A stretch of 9,657 bases of DNA. It comes from Verrucomicrobiota bacterium. GTDB lineage: Bacteria > Verrucomicrobiota > Verrucomicrobiia > Limisphaerales > UBA9464. Position numbers and translations under genes: made by a program. The stretch lies in contig JANXMD010000197.1 of NCBI GenBank assembly GCA_025354845.1, positions 1 through 9,657 on the forward strand. Direction: 5' to 3'. This document shows, one piece after another, positions 1-6,402 of this stretch. Below the pieces are notes generated by a model. The model did no database searches, was not told where the DNA came from, and worked only from the letters and a program-made list of their open reading frames with translations. Positions within the stretch are counted from its first letter, which is position 1; the number at the start of each line of letters is the position of its first letter.

Positions 1-474
1 TGAAACGGGGGCGATTCCTGTGGGGTAGGTCGTCCGGACGTTCATCCGGGAAAGCGGATGGACGACGGAATTTGCCGCGTGAAACCCATCATCGACGGCC
101 AGACTGGAGGTCGTGGCCATATCGGAGGGGCGTTCTCCAGAGAGGGCCGAACTAGCGGGAAGTTTCAAGGCGGCCCACGTCGTGTTTTCCTCCTCGGGCG
201 AGGACTGGAGCGACTGATAAGCCGCCACTCCCGTGATGCCGATGCCGACGACCAACAACGTGTTCGCGCCCGCGAGTCCACGCTGCCAGCTCATCGGGGC
301 GAGTAGCGCAGACCACCAAGGGCGGGATGCGGCGAGGGACTCTGCCTCAATGCGCGCGATGACTTTGGCGGAAAAGCCATTGAAATACCCCGGAGGCGGC
401 ACCTCGTGGCGCTTAAGGCTCAGGAGGCGGGCGATTTCCGGGAAGGAATCAGAGTTTTCGCGGTGTTCGCTCAT
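1..474 (-). CDS. Putative anti-sigma/membrane protein downstream of ECF sigma factor (partial, C-terminus off the left edge)
   Basis: This reading frame is open from the ATG at 472-474 to the window edge, giving 158 residues with no stop. Residues 1-60 are polar and contain RHEVPPPGYF (22-31), followed by a short amphipathic stretch (about 34-47). One hydrophobic segment at about 67-86 (GLAGANTLLVVGIGITGVAA) is a likely transmembrane helix. The visible remainder (about 90-158) is Ser/Thr/Pro-rich and looks like a disordered extracytoplasmic tail. The start lies 5 bp after the stop of the ECF sigma gene, so the two are probably translationally coupled. Position and topology suggest a membrane anchor that holds the sigma factor, i.e. 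an anti-sigma factor. I see no HxxxCxxC zinc motif, so it is not a classical ZAS-type anti-sigma. The function is inferred from context; the frame itself is secure. Confidence 0.72.
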   Translation of the reverse strand, partial: MSEHRENSDSFPEIARLLSLKRHEVPPPGYFNGFSAKVIARIEAESLAASRPWWSALLAPMSWQRGLAGANTLLVVGIGITGVAAYQSLQSSPEEENTTWAALKLPASSALSGERPSDMATTSSLAVDDGFHAANSVVHPLSRMNVRTTYPTGIAPVS

Positions 475-479
475 GCTTA

Positions 480-1106
480 CTACTTAAGGAATTCTGAAAG
501 CCAAGCCTGCAACTGCTGCCGGGCGTAAAACAAACGGGATCGAACCGTGCCAGGATTGCAGCCGACGATCTTTGCAATTTCGTCGTGAGGCAAGCCCTGG
601 ACGTCATGCAGGACCACGACTGTTCTATGTTCCTCAGACAGCTTGAGGATCGACTCGTTCAATTTCTTTTGAAGCTCGCCCAGGTCCGCATCGCGGCGGG
701 GAGTCCGGCTCGAGATCAGAGCGACCAGATCCGGATCATGCTCGGTCTGGAAATCGAGGTCGTTGAGGCTGAGGTGCGGTGTCCGGTTCCGGCGGGTCTT
801 GAGATGATTGAGACAGGAATTGTACGCCACTCGATAGATCCAGGTGTAAAAGCTGGAATCGCCCTTGAAGCTGGAGAGGGCCTTCCATCCCTTGATGAAC
901 GCATCCTGCGCCAGATCGTTGGCATCCTCATGGTTTGCCGTGAGGTGATAGCAAAGACCGTAGATTCGCTGCTGGTGGCGGCGGATCAGCTCATCGTAAG
1001 CCTCAAGATCGCCCTGCTTGGCGCGCTGGACCAGGGGACGGTCGTCGGGCGCTTCGGGAGCCGCAGGCGCCGGCTCTTGGCCGGTGGACGAAGGCGGTTC
1101 CTTCAC
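480..1106 (-). CDS. RNA polymerase sigma factor, ECF (RpoE/SigW-like) family
   Basis: This 208-residue protein has the two domains of an extracytoplasmic-function sigma factor. Sigma region 2 spans about 25-105, with the core-binding and -10 recognition segment DLAQDAFIKGWKALSSF (64-80) and the following SFYTWIYRVAYNSCLNHLK. Region 4 spans about 150-203 and carries the -35-binding helix-turn-helix HDEIAKIVGCNPGTVRSRLF (174-193). There is no region 1.1 or 3, as expected for this class. The first 22 residues are Pro/Ala-rich and poorly conserved, so the start is uncertain. The assigned start is GTG at 1104-1106, 9 bp after the upstream polyprenyl synthase stop. It has no clear Shine-Dalgarno, and no in-frame ATG precedes region 2. 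The next gene encodes a single-pass membrane protein, the usual sigma/anti-sigma arrangement. The target promoters and inducing signal cannot be read from the window. Confidence 0.93.
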   Translation of the reverse strand: MKEPPSSTGQEPAPAAPEAPDDRPLVQRAKQGDLEAYDELIRRHQQRIYGLCYHLTANHEDANDLAQDAFIKGWKALSSFKGDSSFYTWIYRVAYNSCLNHLKTRRNRTPHLSLNDLDFQTEHDPDLVALISSRTPRRDADLGELQKKLNESILKLSEEHRTVVVLHDVQGLPHDEIAKIVGCNPGTVRSRLFYARQQLQAWLSEFLK

Positions 1107-1115
1107 GGGGCTGGG

Positions 1116-2153
1116 TCAGCCGCCCAGGGCGGCGGTCTGTTGGGAGAGGAACCGGGACAAGGCGCTGAGCGCATGGACCCCGGGGCCGGCGGGCAGGCTG
1201 GCGAGGGAGTCCCGGGCCGCGCCGAGAAAGCCGTCAATCACGGCCGCCGATTCCTGGAGCGCCTCGTAGCGCTCCAACAGAGCCCGGACAGCGATATAAT
1301 GTCCGGGTTGCCAGTCGTTCAGCCACCCAAGCAATTCCGCGCGGTCCTTGGCATTTGCCCGTTCCAGGCAGATGAGCACCGGGAGGGTGACCTTGCCGGT
1401 GGCTAGGTCGGTTCCGAGGGATTTTCCAGCGGTCTGCTCGGTGCCAAAGACGTCGAGGCAATCGTCAAAGATCTGGTAGGCAGTGCCCAGCGCGAGTCCG
1501 TGGCAGCGGAGTGCCTCCTGTTCGACGAGGCTACCGCCGGCCATGCGCGCCCCAAGGGAGCAGGACAGCGCGAACAATTCGGCCGTCTTCATCTCCAGCA
1601 CTTTGTAGTAGTCGGCGCGGGTGAGATCCCAGCGGCGACGGCGGTGACTTTGGAGGATTTCCCCGGTGCAAACCCGTCCGGTGGACTCGGCGACGGCGCG
1701 GGAAACCTCGGTGGTGAGAAAGTCCGCGGCGAGCTTCAGGGCGTGGGCAAACAAGCAGTCGCCGACCAGGACCGCCACGGAATTGCCCCAGCGTGCGGCC
1801 AGGGTGGGCTGGCGCCGCCGAACGGTCGCCGCGTCCATGACATCGTCATGAACCAGTGTCGCCAGGTGAATCATCTCGATGATCACGGCGATCGACACCA
1901 GTTCGTCGTTGAGCGGGCCGACCGATTCTCCGGCGAGAGCGACCAGCGCAGGGCGCAGTTGCTTGCCCTGATTATTGAGGGCGTAGCGGGCATACCCGGC
2001 GATTTCGGGCTCGAAGAAATTCACCTGTGCGGAGAGCCGCTCGGCGACGCGTCCGAGGAAGGGCCGTACTGGCGCGACAATTTCCTCCCAACCCGTGGGA
2101 AGCGGAGCTTCCGCACAGTTTCCATCGGCGAATGTTGAGGCGGAAACGACCAT
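1116..2153 (-). CDS. Long-chain polyprenyl diphosphate synthase (octaprenyl/heptaprenyl type)
   Basis: This 345-residue trans-isoprenyl diphosphate synthase adds isopentenyl diphosphate units to an allylic primer, probably to make the quinone side chain. Visible motifs are GKQLRP (63-68), which binds IPP, the first aspartate-rich motif DDVMD (103-107), the MKT motif (about 188-190), the second aspartate-rich motif DDCLD (230-234), and GKSLGTDL (243-250). The residue five before the first DD is Ala98, in EMIHLATLVHDD. This matches the small residue in IspB-type long-chain enzymes; short-chain FPP/GGPP synthases usually have an aromatic there. Chain length cannot be fixed further. The gene starts at ATG 2151-2153 without a recognisable ribosome-binding site. 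It heads an operon with the ECF sigma factor (9-bp gap) and is divergent from the CcsA-like/hemA/hemC operon. Quinone synthesis next to heme synthesis is functionally coherent. Confidence 0.93.
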   Translation of the reverse strand: MVVSASTFADGNCAEAPLPTGWEEIVAPVRPFLGRVAERLSAQVNFFEPEIAGYARYALNNQGKQLRPALVALAGESVGPLNDELVSIAVIIEMIHLATLVHDDVMDAATVRRRQPTLAARWGNSVAVLVGDCLFAHALKLAADFLTTEVSRAVAESTGRVCTGEILQSHRRRRWDLTRADYYKVLEMKTAELFALSCSLGARMAGGSLVEQEALRCHGLALGTAYQIFDDCLDVFGTEQTAGKSLGTDLATGKVTLPVLICLERANAKDRAELLGWLNDWQPGHYIAVRALLERYEALQESAAVIDGFLGAARDSLASLPAGPGVHALSALSRFLSQQTAALGG

Positions 2154-2284
2154 CGTTGGGGGGAAACAGTAGGGTTGAGGTTCACGGGGGTCAACGGAAG
2201 GAAACGAAAAGGCCCGGGAAGGTATTCGCCTGTTGGGTTTCGCGATTCGACAGCCGCTCTGCTCCGCGGTATCGTCCTGGTCCT
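2154..2284. promoter_or_regulatory. Divergent intergenic promoter region between the polyprenyl synthase and CcsA-like/hemA/hemC operons
   Basis: These 131 bp separate two divergent operons, so promoters for both should lie here. For the minus-strand operon I see one plausible sigma-70-like site (listed separately). For the plus-strand operon I see no convincing -35/-10 pair and no clear Shine-Dalgarno before the GTG at 2285 or the TTG at 2294. No long inverted repeat suggesting an operator was found. Confidence 0.5.
2166..2194 (-). promoter_or_regulatory. Candidate sigma-70-like promoter for the polyprenyl synthase-sigma factor operon
   Basis: On the minus strand TTGACC (2189-2194) matches the -35 consensus at five of six bases. 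A 17-bp spacer separates it from TACTGT (2166-2171), a weak -10 with three of six matches. Initiation about 7 bp downstream would leave only about 6 nt before the ATG at 2153, i.e. an almost leaderless mRNA, which would fit the absent Shine-Dalgarno. This is a pattern match only. Confidence 0.3.
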
Positions 2285-3106
2285 GTGCTTGGTTTGACCG
2301 ACCGATTCAGCTTTACGCTTGCCGTCGCCACCTACGGCGCCTCCGCCGTTTATTCGGTGCTGCTTTGGCGACAGGGCTTCCGTGAGGACAACCGCGTCCT
2401 CTACGGTGTCCTCGCAGTCGGAGCGGCGTTCCATACGTTGGCGATGATGCTTCGTGGGTTTTCCCTGGAGCGTTGTCCGATCAACAATCTGTTTGAGGCC
2501 ACCATGTTCATCGGATGGACGATCGTCGCGGCCTACCTCGTGGCCGGGCTCTTTCGCCGGCTGCGGTTCCTGGGCGCGTTTGCCTCCCCCTTGTTGTTTG
2601 CGATCGGGGTATTCGCGCTGTTTCCCATGCTCGACCATCGGGGACCCAAGCCTGAATTCGTGCATGGCTGGGAAAGTCTCCACGCCGCCATGATCCTGTT
2701 GGCCTACGGCGCCTTCGGCTTGGGGGCAGTGAGCGCGTTAATGTATCTTTCGCAGGAACATGATCTGAAGTTTGACCGGGCTCGCGCTGTGCTGGCGCTG
2801 ATGCCGCCGATCCAACGGCTCGAGAAGGTTACCTCGGGATTGCTGTGGGCCGGCTTTTGGTGTCTCACCCTCGGTCTCGCGGTTGGAGCGTGGTGGCTTA
2901 AGCGGGAACGCGGCTATTTCGTCTCGCAAGATCCCAAGATCGTTTGGAGCGCCATCGTATGGGCCGCCTATCTCGCGCTGCTGCTGCTGCGTGGTCGATC
3001 GGGTTTGCGGGCGCGGCGGTTCGCCTGGGGGGCGATCGGGACCTTCGTGTTCGTCCTGCTCACTTTCTGGGGAACCAATCTTCCGTCGGCCATTCACCAC
3101 CCGTGA
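2285..3106 (+). CDS. CcsA/HemX-family integral membrane protein (cytochrome c assembly protein-like), upstream of hemA
   Basis: With the GTG start the protein has 273 residues and about eight hydrophobic helices (roughly 9-28, 38-57, 72-90, 95-115, 133-155, 184-204, 218-236, 245-263). CPINNLFEATMFIGW (64-78) and HGWESLHAAMILLAYGAFG (127-145) resemble conserved blocks of the CcmC/CcsA cytochrome c assembly family. Candidate heme-ligating histidines are His50, His127, His133 and His271/272. The tryptophan-rich WxWDPKE heme-handling motif of true CcsA is replaced by GYFVSQDPKIVW (210-221). That favours a HemX/YpjD-like member, and HemX is encoded beside hemA in Bacillus. The stop is 12 bp before hemA, so the two are almost certainly cotranscribed. 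The start is uncertain: GTG 2285 or TTG 2294 (giving MTDRF) both fit, and neither has a good ribosome-binding site. The frame stays open upstream to 2027, but that stretch overlaps the divergent gene and is not membrane-like. Confidence 0.82.
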   Translation: MLGLTDRFSFTLAVATYGASAVYSVLLWRQGFREDNRVLYGVLAVGAAFHTLAMMLRGFSLERCPINNLFEATMFIGWTIVAAYLVAGLFRRLRFLGAFASPLLFAIGVFALFPMLDHRGPKPEFVHGWESLHAAMILLAYGAFGLGAVSALMYLSQEHDLKFDRARAVLALMPPIQRLEKVTSGLLWAGFWCLTLGLAVGAWWLKRERGYFVSQDPKIVWSAIVWAAYLALLLLRGRSGLRARRFAWGAIGTFVFVLLTFWGTNLPSAIHHP

Positions 3107-3118
3107 CCTGATCCCAGG

Positions 3119-4228
3119 ATGTCCCTGATCGTCATCGGCCTGAGTCACCGTTCCGCCCCCGTCGAGTTGAGGGAGCGCTTTGCCTATCCTGAGCCGCAGG
3201 TGGTGCCCACCCTCGCGCGCCTGAAAGAGTCGGGTCTGGTCCGGGAGGCCGTGCTGTTGAGCACCTGCAATCGAGTGGAGTTGTACGCCGTGGCAGATGG
3301 GGGATCCTCCGACGGTGCTTCGGCCCTGGCCGAGTTTCTCGTTACGGATCGGGGATGCCGCGAGGCCCTCACGTTGGAAGGGGCCCTATACCGCCATGGC
3401 GACCTCGCGGGCGTGGAGCATTTGTTCCAGGTGGCCTGCGGGCTGGATTCCCTGGTGCTCGGCGAAACGGAGATCCTCGGCCAGCTCAAGAAGGCGTACG
3501 ACGCCGCACTGGCCGCCGGACATACCGGGCGCGTGTTGAATAAAGTCTTCCAGAATGCGTTTTCGGTGGCCAAGAAGGTGCGTTCCGAAACCAGCATCCA
3601 GAGGGGAAACACCAGCATTGCTTCGGTGGCAGTGGATCTAGCGGAAAAGATTTTCGACGGACTGCAGGAGCGAGACGTGATGGTCATCGGCGCTGGCGAC
3701 ACCAGTGAGAAGACGGCCCGGGCGTTGCTCAGCCGCGGGGCGCGCAGCCTGTTCGTCAGCAACCGTTCTTTTGAGCGTGCTGCCGAGCTGGCGGCTGAGC
3801 TCGGGGGACGGGCGATCCGGTTTGAGGATTGGGAGCAGGAGTTTGCCCGTATCGACATCATCATCAGCAGCACGAGCGCGCCGCACTACGTGCTCGACCG
3901 CGCGCGTCTCGCCAGGTTGCTGGAAAGTCGGCCGCCCAAGTCGCTTCTCCTCATCGATATTGCCGTGCCCCGGGACATCGATCCCGAAGTTCGCGATCTG
4001 GACGGGGTGTACCTCGCCAACGTGGATGACCTGCAGTCGGTCGCCGCGGAGCATCTCCGAACTCGGCGCGTGGAAATCGCCCGCTGCGAGGCGATCATCC
4101 GCGAGCGGGCCCGTGGTCTGCAGCCCCTGCTGACTCAAGGTGCCCATCCCGGAGGGCAGACCGGGGCCGCGTCCCGTTCAACGACTGGCGCGTCCGCCGG
4201 CATGGACATCTTTCCTTCCCGATCGTGA
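3119..4228 (+). CDS. hemA: Glutamyl-tRNA reductase, short form lacking the C-terminal dimerisation domain
   Basis: This enzyme reduces glutamyl-tRNA(Glu) to glutamate-1-semialdehyde with NADPH, the first committed step of the C5 route to heme. The N-terminal catalytic domain has GLSHRSAPVELRER (7-20) and STCNR (48-52). Cys50 is the expected catalytic thiol at the same number as in E. coli. GLDSLVLGETEILGQ (108-122) is the family signature. The NADPH-binding fold begins at VMVIGAGDTSEKTARALL (187-204), and LIDIAVPRDIDPEV (278-291) follows. The spinal helix (about 302-335) ends at QPLL, and the last 31 residues are a Gly/Ser/Thr-rich tail with no helical dimerisation domain. At 369 residues it is about 50 shorter than the E. 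coli enzyme. The ATG lies 12 bp after the CcsA-like gene, and the stop overlaps the hemC start as GTGA. Confidence 0.96.
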   Translation: MSLIVIGLSHRSAPVELRERFAYPEPQVVPTLARLKESGLVREAVLLSTCNRVELYAVADGGSSDGASALAEFLVTDRGCREALTLEGALYRHGDLAGVEHLFQVACGLDSLVLGETEILGQLKKAYDAALAAGHTGRVLNKVFQNAFSVAKKVRSETSIQRGNTSIASVAVDLAEKIFDGLQERDVMVIGAGDTSEKTARALLSRGARSLFVSNRSFERAAELAAELGGRAIRFEDWEQEFARIDIIISSTSAPHYVLDRARLARLLESRPPKSLLLIDIAVPRDIDPEVRDLDGVYLANVDDLQSVAAEHLRTRRVEIARCEAIIRERARGLQPLLTQGAHPGGQTGAASRSTTGASAGMDIFPSRS

Positions 4229-5280
4229 GTTCCAAAACCTCCTTCATCCTGTGCACGCGCGGCTCCGCGCTGGCGCTCGCCCAGTCCCGTCGCATCCAAC
4301 AGGACCTGCAACGGATCTTTCCCGCCTGGACCTTTGAGCTGCAAATTCTCAAGACCACGGGAGATAAACTCCAGACCGCATCGCTGGCCAATCCGGACGC
4401 GGCCCTGCCCAAGGGTTTGTTCACCAAGGAACTCGAAGTGGCATTGCTGGAACGCACGGCGGACATCGCGGTGCATAGCCTGAAGGATTTGCCGACCGAG
4501 TTGCCCGAGGGACTCCTCCTGGGTGGGGTGACCTCCCGCGCGGACGTGCGCGATGTGCTGGTGTTCCGCTCCGAAGGCCTGGCGGCCACCCTGGCCGCGT
4601 CAGCGTCCGGGGATTGGTCTCCAGGGGCGCGGGCGCCCTTTGCGGGAAGGACGTTGCAGGGGCTTAAGGATCTGCCATACGGAGCGGTCGTAGCCACCAG
4701 CAGTACGCGCCGCGCCGCGCAGGTGCAGGTGGCCCGGCCGGACATCCAGGTTGTTCCGATTCGTGGCAATGTCGGCACGCGCCTTTCCAAGATCGCCACC
4801 GAAACCTCCATCGATGCCACGATTCTTGCCGCTGCCGGACTGGTTCGACTGAATTTGGATATCGGTCCCCGTGGCGATCTGCGCGTGGATCCGCGTCTGC
4901 ATCCTGCCGAGCGCGCCGCCGTTCCAGCCCCGCCCGCGGGCCTGCTGGCAACCTTGATCGATCCCGCTGAAATGATTCCCGCGGTGGGTCAGGGAGCGGT
5001 GGGTCTGGAGATCCGGGCCGACGATCCCGAGGTTGCCCTGTTGTGCCAGGCGTTGACTCATCTCAATACGCTTCACGCCGTGACCGCAGAACGTGCGTTT
5101 CTGAAGGCGCTGGGCGGGGGTTGCCAGAGTCCGGTCGCGGCCTATGGGCGGGTGCTCGGGCACCAGGTGGAGTTGCGGGCAGCCAGCTTCCGCGACGGTG
5201 CCGCCGTTCGTGCCGAGGCGCGTCGACCGATTCGCGAGGCGAAGGCGTTGGGTGTGGCGCTCGCTGAGAAGCTGCGCTGA
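4225..5280 (+). CDS. hemC: Hydroxymethylbilane synthase (porphobilinogen deaminase)
   Basis: This cytoplasmic enzyme condenses four porphobilinogen molecules into hydroxymethylbilane during tetrapyrrole synthesis. Motifs seen in order are TRGSALALAQS (11-21), KGLFTKELE (63-71), HSLKDLPTELPEG (84-96, with catalytic Asp88), ATSSTRRAAQ (157-166), IRGNVGTRLSKI (179-190), PAVGQGAVGLEIR (252-264) and LGGGCQSPVAAYG (296-308). Cys300 is the expected anchor for the dipyrromethane cofactor. At 351 residues it is about 35-40 longer than the E. coli enzyme. The excess comes from two Ala/Pro-rich inserts, about 118-150 before the TSS motif and about 213-245 before the PAVGQG motif. The start is GTG 4225-4227, overlapping the hemA stop by 4 bp, which implies translational coupling. 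No hemD or hemB follows; the operon ends and convergent genes begin 23 bp downstream. Confidence 0.97.
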   Translation: MSSKTSFILCTRGSALALAQSRRIQQDLQRIFPAWTFELQILKTTGDKLQTASLANPDAALPKGLFTKELEVALLERTADIAVHSLKDLPTELPEGLLLGGVTSRADVRDVLVFRSEGLAATLAASASGDWSPGARAPFAGRTLQGLKDLPYGAVVATSSTRRAAQVQVARPDIQVVPIRGNVGTRLSKIATETSIDATILAAAGLVRLNLDIGPRGDLRVDPRLHPAERAAVPAPPAGLLATLIDPAEMIPAVGQGAVGLEIRADDPEVALLCQALTHLNTLHAVTAERAFLKALGGGCQSPVAAYGRVLGHQVELRAASFRDGAAVRAEARRPIREAKALGVALAEKLR

Positions 5281-5303
5281 CCAAATTCCGCGCCGCGTTC
5301 CGC

Positions 5304-5945
5304 TCAGCCCAGGAGCAATCGCTGAATCTCTGAGTAGCTGCCGACGACGTGGTCTGCAGCTTGAAGGCGGTCGGCGGGCAGGGAATTGGTGATGGCGATG
5401 ACGCGCATTCCGGCGGCCCGCGCCGCACTGACCCCGGGGGCCGAATCTTCCACCACCACGCAGGATTCCGGGGCCACCTTCAGCAGCGTTGCCGCGTGCA
5501 AGAAGACGTCCGGAGCGGGCTTGGGATGCGTCACGTCCTGGGAGCTCGCTAACGCGCCGAACAAGGGCCGCAGTCCGCGGAGCGCGAGCACGGCATCAAT
5601 CATCGAGTGCACGGAACCCGAGGCGAGCCCGAGGCGTGTGTTCCGGGCCAGATCACGCAGCAGCGCTTCCACTCCGGGATAGATCGGGCGTGCGTGGTGC
5701 AACAGGTCGAGGTAGCGCTGTTCCTTGACGTGGGTGAGATGTTCCAGCGAGTGGGGTGGTCGGTGACGTTCGATGAAGTCGAGCCACACGACCTTGTCGG
5801 AACGCCCGAAGTAATCCGGGAAATGGAGTCCGTGATCCGCGTGACCCAGCTCGGCGAACACCTCTTCAAAGGCGCGCACGTGCAGGGGTTCGCTGTCGAC
5901 GATCACTCCGTCCATGTCGAAGAGGACGGCGGAATAAGGCTTCAC
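5304..5945 (-). CDS. HAD-superfamily hydrolase, beta-phosphoglucomutase-like (subfamily IA)
   Basis: This 213-residue protein has all four HAD motifs: DMDGVIVDSE (10-19, nucleophile Asp10 and acid/base Asp12), LASGS (107-111, Ser109), Lys142 in HPKPAPD, and VVEDSAPGV (164-172, Glu166/Asp167 for magnesium). A helical cap (about 18-85) sits between motifs I and II, which defines subfamily IA with a type C1 cap. Relatives include beta-phosphoglucomutase, phosphoglycolate phosphatase and small sugar-phosphate phosphatases. The substrate cannot be assigned, and no mutase-specific signature was confirmed. The GTG start (5943-5945) overlaps the VOC gene stop by 4 bp, with AGGGG about 7 nt upstream, one of the few reasonable ribosome-binding sites in the window. 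It is the last gene of its unit and converges with hemC. Confidence 0.93.
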   Translation of the reverse strand: MKPYSAVLFDMDGVIVDSEPLHVRAFEEVFAELGHADHGLHFPDYFGRSDKVVWLDFIERHRPPHSLEHLTHVKEQRYLDLLHHARPIYPGVEALLRDLARNTRLGLASGSVHSMIDAVLALRGLRPLFGALASSQDVTHPKPAPDVFLHAATLLKVAPESCVVVEDSAPGVSAARAAGMRVIAITNSLPADRLQAADHVVGSYSEIQRLLLG

Positions 5946-6349
5946 TGCGGCGCCCCTGGGTTCGCTGGGCGCTCGACCAAGTGGAGGAGATTGCCCTCCG
6001 GATCCTGGAAGAACTGGACGCGCCCGCCTCCGCCCGCGGGTTTTACCGGTTCAGTGAACGGCACACCGGCGGCCTCCAGGGCGCCGCGGGCGACGTCGAG
6101 ATCGGCCACCTTTAAGGCAAGATGGCGCAGTCCCTGCCTGCCGTTGGGCGCGCTGTCGGTGACCGGTTCTGCGGCCGGATAAATTTCAATGACGCCACCC
6201 GCGGGAAGTTCCAGCAGGAAGGCGGGAGGGGTGGCGTCGTTGGTCCATCGAATGGTGGCGCCGAGGATGCGGAGGTACCACTGGGTGAGCGCGGCGCTGT
6301 CGCGCGCGGCCAACCCGACATGTTCCAGGGAAGCGGTGAATCGACTCAC
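5942..6349 (-). CDS. VOC/glyoxalase-bleomycin resistance fold protein
   Basis: This 135-residue single-domain protein has the paired beta-alpha-beta-beta-beta units of the vicinal oxygen chelate superfamily. The first unit begins at LEHVGLAARDSAALTQWYLR (8-27) and the second at LRHLALKVADLDVARGALEA (74-93), followed by FFQDPEGNLLHLVER (113-127). Candidate metal ligands are His10, Glu55 (GGVIEIYP), His76 and Glu126, the pattern expected for a metal-binding member such as glyoxalase I or methylmalonyl-CoA epimerase. Neither activity can be assigned without further signatures. The start is GTG 6347-6349 with a weak GGA upstream. It lies 53 bp after the LysR gene stop, and its own stop overlaps the HAD gene start, so the two enzymes are likely cotranslated and may share a pathway, for example clearing damaged metabolites. 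Confidence 0.92.
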   Translation of the reverse strand: MSRFTASLEHVGLAARDSAALTQWYLRILGATIRWTNDATPPAFLLELPAGGVIEIYPAAEPVTDSAPNGRQGLRHLALKVADLDVARGALEAAGVPFTEPVKPAGGGGRVQFFQDPEGNLLHLVERPANPGAPQ

Positions 6350-6402
6350 GATCCGGCGAGCCTAGCGCGGACGCTGGCGAAGGGAAGCCGACGCGTCCCG
6401 AT

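Noticed and set aside
1500..2138. Long plus-strand open frame (212 codons) inside the polyprenyl synthase gene.
   Set aside because: It is antisense to a gene with all its catalytic motifs and has Gly/Arg-rich composition without domain features, as expected for a high-GC shadow frame.
2027..2284. In-frame N-terminal extension of the CcsA-like gene back to 2027.
   Set aside because: It overlaps the start of the divergent polyprenyl synthase gene and is Arg/Pro-rich, not membrane-like. Homology to the CcsA family begins only at about 2294.
5276..5308. Possible bidirectional terminator between convergent hemC and HAD genes.
   Set aside because: Only a 5-bp inverted repeat (GCTGA/TCAGC) with a 23-nt loop and no T-runs; too weak to call.
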